Positions 1 to 5,202 of a stretch of DNA of 5,202 nt are shown here, piece by piece. Made by a program: the position numbers and the translations under genes. The stretch is taken from contig JANPLD010000106.1 of assembly GCA_031426355.1 (NCBI GenBank), positions 1 through 5,202 on the forward strand, in the 5' to 3' direction. This DNA is from JANPLD01 sp031426355 (GTDB lineage Bacteria > Pseudomonadota > Alphaproteobacteria > Rickettsiales > UBA8987). Each line of letters opens with the position of its first letter. The first letter of the stretch is position 1. The notes beneath the pieces are model-generated. The model made no database searches, was not told the origin of the DNA, and saw only the letters and a list, made by a program, of their open reading frames with translations.

Positions 1-477
1 CATGCCGGAAAATCTTGCTTTTCTAAGAGCCTTATGAACTTTTCAGCAGAGCCTAAGGTAAAATCATCAGGTCCAATGGTGATACCCTCAGTGGGTGAGT
101 AATCCGCTTCAGGTATACCATTAATAGAGTTGGTTTTAGTAACTAATTCTCGAGCCGTGTTTAGAAGCCCTCTTCCTGTTGCCTTTCCTAATATATCTAT
201 CGAAACATGGCGGATTTTTTTATTTAATCCTTTCCTAGCAAGAATATAATCGTCACTTTTTTGAATAATAGGTTTCCCAGTTGCATCAAGTGTGTATATG
301 CCAACAGGCTGAAGTGCTACAGCACTGGATGGAGGAGAGAACGGTAATACGGCATTTTTAAATTTCCTTGGAAATTCAATGCTTCGTTCTGCTATTTTAT
401 CAGCAGTAAGACCTAAATATGGTGTATAATTCGACTTTGATTTCTCTTTCCCAGAGATCAATTTTAGAGGTGATACT
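1..477 (-). pseudogene. 5'-truncated fragment of an unrecognised protein-coding gene
   Basis: Read on the minus strand from the IS edge toward base 1, one frame stays open for 159 codons with no stop and leaves the window still open. The peptide looks protein-like: it includes NYTPYLGLTADKIAERS near its start, then LQPVGIYTLDATGKPII, then IPEADYSPTEGITIGPDDF, and ends near LLEKQDFPA. There is no methionine in it, so its start codon was upstream, where the insertion sequence now lies; the gene is therefore 5'-truncated. The frame continues into the IS end as far as an in-frame TAA at about 573-575, but that extension is IS sequence. I see no signal peptide, membrane segment or catalytic motif, and I do not recognise the family. 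It does not resemble the missing N-terminal half of the relaxase at the other end of the IS. That it is coding is fairly likely; its function is unknown. Confidence 0.6.
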
Positions 478-524
478 TGATATTCCGGGGAAGTTGACCA
501 GGGTATTCCGTTGCAAAGTGACCA
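478..524. repeat. IS21 left-end repeats (two TGACCA blocks)
   Basis: Two TGACCA boxes at 495-500 and 519-524, spaced 24 bp, are each preceded by a TATTCCG-type block (481-487 and 504-510). Inverted, these match the TGGTCA...GGAAT units at the right end. In the IS21 family such repeats are the binding sites of the IstA transposase. A third box would be expected at 471-476 by spacing, but the sequence there is TGATAC, so the left end has only two. Confidence 0.85.
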
Positions 525-542
525 GGCAATTAGCTGGCGAGC

Positions 543-564
543 GCTAGCAGCGAGTGCTGTAAAA
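543..564. repeat. Left copy of a subterminal imperfect inverted repeat
   Basis: The reverse complement of this 22-bp block matches 2956-2977 at 18 of 22 positions, sharing the core TACAGCA and GCTGCT. It lies just inside the terminal repeats, between istB and the left end. The overlapping stretch 540-558 can also fold as a short hairpin (AGCGCT, 7-nt loop, AGTGCT, with one G-U pair). It may be an additional transposase or host-factor site; its function is inferred from position only. Confidence 0.6.
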
Positions 565-592
565 GCGGTTTCAATTTTTTATTGTAAAGCTA

Positions 593-1345
593 TTATTGAT
601 AACTGACTTCTTTATCATGACTTCTTCGTTTTTTTCTCATCGATTCTCCTTTAAGCTCAATACGATGTGCACTATGTACGATCCTGTCTAGGATAGCATC
701 AGCAATTGTCTTTTCACCGATTACCTCATGCCATTTGCTAACAGGCAGTTGAGAGGTAATGATCAGGGAGGTCTTTCCATGCCTGTCTTCAATGATCTCC
801 ATCAGTGCGGCCCTGCTTTGTGCATCAAAAGGTTGGATACCAAAGTCATCCAGTATCAATAATTGTTGGCGCTCGATTTTGACCACCTCTTTGAGATACG
901 AACCATCAGCCTTAGCCATCTTCAGTTTAGAGAACAATTTGGGTGTGCTGGCATAAAAGACCTTATAGCCCAGTGTGCAGGCCTGGTAACCGATGGCCGA
1001 AGCGATATAGCTTTTACCAATGCCGGTACTTCCGGTGATCAGCAGGTTTTCATTGCGCTCAATGAAGGTACAGTCTGCTAGGCGCATGATCTGGTTGCGG
1101 TCAATACTTCGATCAGCAGGGTAATGGACTTCTTCTACAGAGGCTTTATATCGGAACTTGGCACACAGGATCTGCCGGTCGATACGCCTATTGTGTCGAT
1201 CATCCCATTCTGCATCCACTAGGTGAGCCAATAGCTCATCCGAGGTATAGTCCTTTGTTTTACCGGTTTCCAAACTGCTTTGGAAAGCGTGGTACATGCC
1301 GAAGAACTTAAGCTTCCGCATCTTGTCTAACGTGTTTGTATTCAT
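593..1345 (-). CDS. istB: IS21-family AAA+ ATPase IstB (transposition helper)
   Basis: IstB is a DnaC/DnaA-like AAA+ ATPase that binds and bends target DNA and directs the IstA transposase to it. The 250-residue product has the usual full length. It has an N-terminal helical DNA-binding region (about 1-95, starting MNTNTLDKMRKLKFFGM), Walker A GSTGIGKS at 105-112, Walker B LLILDDFG at 162-169, a sensor-1-like stretch SLIITSQLP at 193-201, and a candidate arginine finger at DRIVH (220-224). The C-terminus is basic (MRKKRRSHDK). The ATG at 1343-1345 is the family-typical start; no Shine-Dalgarno sequence precedes it, which is normal in Bacteroidota. It follows the original istA stop (TAA, 1366-1368) by 20 bp, so the two were probably co-transcribed. 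No lesion is visible, but it would need a functional IstA from another copy. Confidence 0.96.
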   Translation of the reverse strand: MNTNTLDKMRKLKFFGMYHAFQSSLETGKTKDYTSDELLAHLVDAEWDDRHNRRIDRQILCAKFRYKASVEEVHYPADRSIDRNQIMRLADCTFIERNENLLITGSTGIGKSYIASAIGYQACTLGYKVFYASTPKLFSKLKMAKADGSYLKEVVKIERQQLLILDDFGIQPFDAQSRAALMEIIEDRHGKTSLIITSQLPVSKWHEVIGEKTIADAILDRIVHSAHRIELKGESMRKKRRSHDKEVSYQ

Positions 1346-1365
1346 TCTATAGATTGTTTAAAAGG

Positions 1366-1659
1366 TTATTTGTAATAGTCTTCTCCTCTGATATTATCAT
1401 GATCAGGCATAGGCAGTTCATCTGCGAACCGACTTTCCTCATATTGATCCATCTTCTTTTCCAGTATCATATGAATGGTTTTGTAATTATAAACGCCATA
1501 ATCCAGACCTCTTCTGCAGGCCATGATCAGGCGTTCATTGCCTACTTTGCGGGAGAAACCGAGAATACCTAAGCAGGATTTATAAGCCTGTTCGGGATGT
1601 TGTTTACGGTCGAATATATTATGGATATAGAGCCTAACGTCCTCATGAATAGAAGATGC
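1366..1659 (-). pseudogene. istA: C-terminal remainder of istA downstream of the amber codon
   Basis: This stretch is not non-coding spacer. In the same frame as istA and directly after its TAG, 97 codons and a TAA (1366-1368) encode the conserved IstA tail: ASSIHEDVRLYIHNIF, then RKQHPEQAYKSCLG, RKVGNERLIMACRRGLDYGV, and a final MPDHDNIRGEDYYK. No frameshift is needed; one base explains the break. The length brings IstA to 516 residues, normal for Bacteroidota IS21 elements. The absence of any other damage suggests that the nonsense change is recent. An internal restart could only occur at a methionine far inside (LIMACRR) and seems unlikely. Confidence 0.92.
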
Positions 1660-2916
1660 CTAACCTAGAAACTTGTCTGGTGACCAGTTGGCAACAAACT
1701 GGTGTGTGGAAGCAAGATGGTCTTTCTCCGTTGTATAAAGGTATAGCCCCCTAGCACGTTTATGCATGGCAATACGCTCATAATGATAAAAAGCCTCTAC
1801 CGAAGAACTGGAATATAACAGTTTGATCTTCTTGCCGATAAACCGGTAAGGCACGCTGTAATAATGCTTGTCAGGCCCAAGGCAAACATGTCCATTCTTC
1901 ATTACGGTGGCATAAAACTGCTTTTTAAGCTCATACGACAGAACAGGCAAAGGGTTAAGCACCTCACGTTCTATCTCCTCGAACTGTTGCCGGCGGCTGT
2001 AATTGCGACCCTGCAGGAATCTGTTATTATGTTCTTCGAGTAGCGCCTTGATCGCTTCGTTCAATGCCTTCAACGAATGGTAAACAGCCTTCCTTAATGG
2101 AGCGTAGATCCGGGTATAGATGATCTTAACGGCGCCTTCTACCAATGCTTTATCACGAGGACGGAACGCCCGGGCTGGTAATATGGTGGTGCCATAATGG
2201 TCAGCAAAATCAGCAAAGGTCTCATTGAGGGTGGGTTCATAAGGGCTGCTTTTGGTTACCGCGGCTTTCAGGTTATCCGGGACGATAGCCTCAGGTACGC
2301 CACCGATATAATGCAGGGCGTGCTCACAGACCGTAATAAAGTCTTCTTTTTGCTGGCTACCGATCGCTTCTACATAAGTGAGCTGGCTGGCTCCAAGGAT
2401 AGCTACAAAGACTTCAACGGCAATGATCTCCCCGGTATCCTTATCGGTGATGCTTAGCTTTTCTCCTGCAAAGTCCACATACAGCTTATCACCAGCCTTG
2501 TGATCCATATGCATAGTCGGATTTACCCTGGCCTTCCACTGATTATAATAAAAGCAAAACTGACTGTAGCGATAACCCTCAGGAAACTCTTTATAATATT
2601 CCGCCCAGAGTATATGACGGTTAACGCCGGTGCGTTTAAGCTCCTTGTCTACCTGGGGAAAGCACCGCAGCATGGTTTGCATACGACCTGAAGGAGGCTG
2701 CTCTCTACTCTTTCCAAAAAAATCCTCCAGCTCTTTATCGTTCAATGCGTCAACCTCCTTAAAGGTAAACCCACTATCCTTAAATGATGCTAGGTACTTT
2801 TTTACCGTATTTCGGGATGCATCAGCCTGGGCTGCTATGGACATGATACTGCGCCCATTGCTGTACATCTTTATTATCTTTCTGATCTTACTCATACTAA
2901 TCGTAGTGTTTGCCAT
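1660..2916 (-). CDS. istA: IS21-family transposase IstA, cut short by an in-frame amber codon
   Basis: IstA is the DDE transposase that binds the IS ends and catalyses strand transfer together with IstB. This open part encodes 418 residues. An N-terminal helix-turn-helix region lies at about 8-45 (with SIAAQADASRNTVKKYL). The DDE/RNase H core has candidate catalytic residues D148 (KLYVDFAG), D214 (VPDNLKAAV) and E260 (DKALVEGAVK), and a beta-barrel-like region follows to about 395 (GPDKHYYSVPYRF). Translation stops at TAG 1660-1662 just after PDKFLG, but the same frame continues with recognisable IstA sequence for 98 more codons, so the natural protein would be 516 residues. A TGG-to-TAG change at codon 419 accounts for this: as I recall the family, tryptophan is usual at this site. 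The product keeps the catalytic triad but lacks the C-terminal ~100 residues; whether it retains any activity is unknown. A sequencing error is the main alternative. Confidence 0.9.
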   Translation of the reverse strand: MANTTISMSKIRKIIKMYSNGRSIMSIAAQADASRNTVKKYLASFKDSGFTFKEVDALNDKELEDFFGKSREQPPSGRMQTMLRCFPQVDKELKRTGVNRHILWAEYYKEFPEGYRYSQFCFYYNQWKARVNPTMHMDHKAGDKLYVDFAGEKLSITDKDTGEIIAVEVFVAILGASQLTYVEAIGSQQKEDFITVCEHALHYIGGVPEAIVPDNLKAAVTKSSPYEPTLNETFADFADHYGTTILPARAFRPRDKALVEGAVKIIYTRIYAPLRKAVYHSLKALNEAIKALLEEHNNRFLQGRNYSRRQQFEEIEREVLNPLPVLSYELKKQFYATVMKNGHVCLGPDKHYYSVPYRFIGKKIKLLYSSSSVEAFYHYERIAMHKRARGLYLYTTEKDHLASTHQFVANWSPDKFLG

Positions 2917-2923
2917 ACTTTTT

Positions 2924-2941
2924 GAGGTTATGTTAAACCTC
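2924..2941 (-). promoter_or_regulatory. Perfect 6-bp inverted repeat in the istA leader
   Basis: GAGGTT at 2924-2929 and AACCTC at 2936-2941 form a perfect 6-bp stem with a 6-nt loop. It ends only 7 bp upstream of the istA ATG (2914-2916). In the transcript this could mask the translation start region, or as DNA it could be an operator. It is followed by only a short run of A on the istA strand, so it is not a convincing intrinsic terminator. No clear Bacteroidota promoter (TTTG / TAnnTTTG) was found around it. A control function is inferred from position alone. Confidence 0.4.
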
Positions 2942-2955
2942 GTAAAGATGGTTGC

Positions 2956-2977
2956 TTCTACAGCATTAGCTGCTGGC
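2956..2977. repeat. Right copy of a subterminal imperfect inverted repeat
   Basis: This is the partner of the block at 543-564 (18 of 22 positions identical in inverted orientation). It lies between the right-end TGGTCA array and the istA start codon, so it falls in the istA leader/promoter region and could affect both end synapsis and istA expression. Confidence 0.6.
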
Positions 2978-2983
2978 TGGCCA

Positions 2984-3089
2984 TGGTCAGTTTGCCCCGG
3001 AATACCTGGTCAATTTCACCCAGAATGGGGTGGTCAATTTGACGCGGAATCAGTGGTCACTTTCCTCCGGAATCACATGGTCAATATCA
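2984..3089. repeat. IS21 right-end repeats (five TGGTCA blocks)
   Basis: TGGTCA occurs at 2984, 3007, 3031, 3054 and 3078, at intervals of 23, 24, 23 and 24 bp. The first four are followed by a TTT stretch and a GGAAT or AGAAT block; the fifth is cut short by the junction with the relaxase remnant. The spacing is a little over two helical turns, as expected for an array of transposase-binding sites. This is the end from which istA is transcribed, and it has more units than the left end. Confidence 0.88.
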
Positions 3090-3946
3090 GCGGTATATCC
3101 ACTGAGGCGGCTAGAAAGGAAATAGAACAAACATTTAACCTAATGAAAGCCCAAGACAGTAAGTTAAGCGCGCAGTTAACAACACTTAATCCTATTAACG
3201 TGCAGAAGGCCCAATATGGAAAAACAGAAACCAAAAAAGCGATCTCTGGCATACTGGATGTGGTTACGAAGGAATACAAGTTCACGAGTTTGCCAGAGCT
3301 GAATGCCGTGCTTAAGCAATACAATGTGCTAGCTGATAAAGGCAGTGAAAATTCTAGAGTATTTCAGCATCATGGACTGATGTATCATATGCTTGATGAA
3401 CAAGGGAATAAAATAGGCGTCCCCATTAAAGCCAGTGATTTTAATAATAAGCCTACGCTCAACTACTTGGAAGGAAAATTTCCAAAAAATGAATCTGCTC
3501 GACAGCCACATAAAGCCAGAACAAAAAATGGGATTGACCTTGCGGTATTAAAGAATCCAGGTATTTCATTAGAAGGGTTAATGAAGACTCTTGAAAAGGA
3601 AGGTATTAACCTAGTGGTCAGGAAGAACGAGCAGAACGTCATTTATGGCATTACCTACGTCGATCATCGTACCAAATGTGTTTTTAACGGTAGCGCCCTG
3701 GGCAAGGATTATAGTGCTAAAGCGATACTAGAAAGATGTGATCAAGCAAAGGAACCCGTTCCTCAACAGAAACAAGTTTTTTTAAAAAAGTTGTCCTCGG
3801 AACAACAATCATCATCTCCTTCCAATAATTATAAGTCAGGTTTACTAGAAACACTGCTGCAGTCAGAGCATGACGCTAACTATGTGCCTGCTCAGCTCAG
3901 AAAGAAGGTTAAAAAGAAACGAAAAAGCCCATTTATTAATGGCTAA
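3090..3946 (+). pseudogene. mobB: MobB-type relaxase, C-terminal remnant (N-terminal nuclease domain lost)
   Basis: MobB of Bacteroidota conjugative elements is the relaxase that nicks the transfer origin and pilots the strand. Only the C-terminal part remains. From GISTEAARKEIEQTFNL onward the sequence follows the family closely: QYGKTETKKAISGIL, YKFTSLPELNAVLKQYNV, LDEQGNKIGVPIKAS, NEQNVIYGITYVDH, then VFNGSALGKDYSAKAI and a lysine/arginine-rich tail (LRKKVKKKRKSPFING). The usual N-terminal ~130-150 residues, with the metal-binding histidine cluster and the catalytic residue, are absent. Upstream sequence is IS end and antisense istA, although the frame is open through it from 2630. An ATG at 3077-3079, within the last bases of the IS, is in frame and could start a 289-residue product; no Shine-Dalgarno precedes it. 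Any such product should lack nicking activity. The stop is 10 bp before mobC, so they form one operon. Confidence 0.88.
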
Positions 3947-3956
3947 GAAATAAGCT

Positions 3957-5202
3957 ATGCAAACAGGAGAAAATCAACAGGCACTCACTCGAATCCTGGA
4001 TATGACCAGGCTGCTCAGCATTCTATTGCTAGGGCTACACTTTTACTATTACTGTTATGCCGCGTTTGATGCTTGGCATCTTACGTTGCCCCTTGGAAGC
4101 AGGATATTAGGTAATATTCATCATGCCGGTTTGTTTAAAAGCTTCCATCTCAACAAGCTTTTTGCCCTGGGCTTGCTTGTGATTTCTCTTCTTGGTGTAA
4201 GGGGCAGGAAAGATGAAAAATTAAGTTATAAAACTGCGCTTACATACTTCTTCACAGGATTACTGATTTATTTCTTGAGTTATCTGTTTTTATCCGTTAA
4301 AACTGCACCTACAGTTGTTGCCACCCTTTACATGAGTATCACCACAATGGGATACCTTTTTGTACTTACTGGTGGAACGTTGTTATCTCGAGTGATCCAG
4401 CGGAAATTAAACAACAAGGACATTTTCAATAAGGAAAATGAAACTTTTCCTCAGGAAGAAAGACTCCTTGAAAATGAATATTCCATCAATCTGCCTGCAC
4501 AATATAATCTAAAAGGCAAGCTTCGAAAAAGCTGGATCAATATCATAAATCCATTTCGAGGACTACTCGTACTTGGCTCACCAGGCTCAGGCAAATCCTA
4601 TTTTGTGATTCGGCATGTGCTTACTCAGCATATCAAGAAGGGGTTTACTATGTTCGTCTACGACTTTAAGTTCGATGATCTAACTAAAATTGCCTACAAC
4701 ACTTGGCTTAGGCATAAAAAAGATTACCCAGTAGAGCCCGCTTTCTATGTCATCAATTTCGACGATCTAAGCCGCAGTCATCGGTGTAATCCGCTAGATC
4801 ATGAAAGCATGAGCGATATCACAGATGCTGCGGAATCTGCGCGTACCATTTTGATGGGTTTAAATAGAGAATGGATTAAAAGGCAAGGTGATTTCTTTGT
4901 GGAGTCGCCTATCAACTTTTTGACGGCTATCATTTGGTATCTCCGAAAATATAAGAATGGACAATTCTGTACACTCCCTCATGTAATTGAATTGATGCAG
5001 GCGGATTATGACAGCTTGTTTACGGTCTTGCGCGTAGAAAAAGAAATTGAAGCACTTCTTAATCCTTTTGTGAATGCTTATCTACACGATGCGATGGAGC
5101 AATTGGAAGGACAGATTGCCTCTGCTAAGATTGCCCTTGCTAGACTTTCTTCGCCACAGCTTTACTATGTACTCTCAGGCAATGATTTTAAGCTAAGCAT
5201 CA
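3957..5202 (+). CDS. mobC: MobC/TraG-like type IV coupling protein, YWFCY type (3' end outside window)
   Basis: This is the coupling ATPase of Bacteroidota conjugative elements: an inner-membrane protein that links the relaxase-DNA complex to the type IV secretion channel. The frame is open for 415 codons to the window edge; the family is about 650-700 residues, so roughly two thirds is seen. The N-terminus has the hallmark segment RILDMTRLLSILLLGLHFYY then YCYAAF (about 12-37), a variant of the YWFCY signature. Hydrophobic, probably membrane-spanning stretches lie at about 18-37, 66-82, 94-113 and 120-143. Walker A is GSPGSGKS at 207-214, followed by TMFVYDFKFDDLTKIAY (231-247). Walker B would lie beyond the window. 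The ATG at 3957-3959 puts the signature segment at its usual distance from the start; it is 10 bp after the relaxase stop. The visible part is intact. With the relaxase beheaded it could act here only if a relaxase is supplied elsewhere. Confidence 0.93.
   Translation, partial: MQTGENQQALTRILDMTRLLSILLLGLHFYYYCYAAFDAWHLTLPLGSRILGNIHHAGLFKSFHLNKLFALGLLVISLLGVRGRKDEKLSYKTALTYFFTGLLIYFLSYLFLSVKTAPTVVATLYMSITTMGYLFVLTGGTLLSRVIQRKLNNKDIFNKENETFPQEERLLENEYSINLPAQYNLKGKLRKSWINIINPFRGLLVLGSPGSGKSYFVIRHVLTQHIKKGFTMFVYDFKFDDLTKIAYNTWLRHKKDYPVEPAFYVINFDDLSRSHRCNPLDHESMSDITDAAESARTILMGLNREWIKRQGDFFVESPINFLTAIIWYLRKYKNGQFCTLPHVIELMQADYDSLFTVLRVEKEIEALLNPFVNAYLHDAMEQLEGQIASAKIALARLSSPQLYYVLSGNDFKLSI

Larger units (their letters stand above)
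478..3089 (-). mobile_element. IS21-family insertion sequence (istA-istB) with multiple terminal repeats
   Basis: The element has the IS21 plan: istA followed by istB on one strand, and ends made of repeated short blocks. Both proposed ends start TGATATT when read inward (478-484 on the plus strand, 3083-3089 on the minus), and both obey the TG...CA rule of the family. The right border is uncertain: 3077 also gives a CA end and a TGTGATTCCGG match to the left TGATATTCCGG. The total of about 2.6 kb is at the upper end of the usual range. No 4-8 bp target duplication is visible at any of the candidate borders. IstB looks functional but istA has an internal amber codon, so this copy is probably not autonomous. 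It separates two unrelated gene fragments that both point outward, which suggests a rearrangement and not a clean insertion. Confidence 0.9.

Noticed and set aside
568..592. Possible intrinsic terminator after istB
   Set aside because: Only a 4-bp CAAT/ATTG stem around an A-run is present; it has no GC-rich stem followed by T's on the istB strand.
759..1081. Short plus-strand frames within istB
   Set aside because: They are antisense to the intact, motif-bearing istB and have no features of their own.
1336..1572. Plus-strand open frame over the istA tail
   Set aside because: It is a shadow of the conserved IstA C-terminus on the minus strand, which is recognisable residue by residue.
2630..3078. 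The first ~149 codons of the long plus-strand frame 2630-3946 as the relaxase N-terminus
   Set aside because: This part is antisense to istA plus the IS right-end repeats. It contains no relaxase motifs; only the part from about 3090 matches the family.
2984..3083. Possible CRISPR-like or iteron array (regular 23-24 bp spacing)
   Set aside because: The units are near-contiguous degenerate repeats with no spacers, and inverted versions occur at the other IS end. This is the IS21 terminal repeat pattern.
3073..3511. Minus-strand frames opposite the relaxase remnant
   Set aside because: They are shadows of the conserved relaxase C-terminal coding sequence.
3777..3789. T7A6 run in the relaxase remnant containing an in-frame T TTA AAA slippery heptamer
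   Set aside because: A -1 shift here meets a stop within about 14 codons, no stimulatory structure is evident, and the zero frame continues with the family tail.

Overview
The window looks like part of a Bacteroidota integrative/conjugative element that has been broken and rearranged by an IS21-family insertion sequence. The Bacteroidota assignment rests on the tail of a MobB-type relaxase followed by a YWFCY-type (MobC/TraG-like) coupling protein, on IstA/IstB of the kind common in that phylum, and on genes with little or no Shine-Dalgarno signal. The genus cannot be told from the sequence.

Layout. Bases 1 to about 477 hold a 159-codon open stretch on the minus strand from an unrecognised protein. 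It has no in-frame ATG and its 5' end is cut at the IS edge. Bases ~478 to ~3089 are the IS21-family element, about 2.6 kb, with istA then istB on the minus strand. The ends carry tandem TGGTCA-type repeats spaced 23-24 bp (two on the left, five on the right), plus an imperfect 22-bp subterminal inverted repeat. IstB (250 aa) is intact. IstA is interrupted by a single in-frame TAG at 1660-1662. Beyond that stop, 98 further in-frame codons encode the expected IstA C-terminus and end 20 bp before istB. From ~3090 to 3946 is the C-terminal part of a relaxase (mobB-like), lacking its catalytic N-terminus. Ten bases later mobC starts at 3957 and runs off the right edge (415 codons seen, including Walker A).

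How it fits together. In an intact element MobB would nick the transfer origin and MobC would bring the complex to the mating channel. Here the relaxase has lost its nuclease domain at the IS junction. The gene on the other side of the IS is a different one, also missing its 5' end and pointing the opposite way. No target duplication is visible. One simple insertion does not explain this; an IS-linked deletion or inversion does. I see no clearly new defence or regulatory system; the notable points are the structure of the junctions, the amber codon in istA, and the unidentified left-hand gene fragment.
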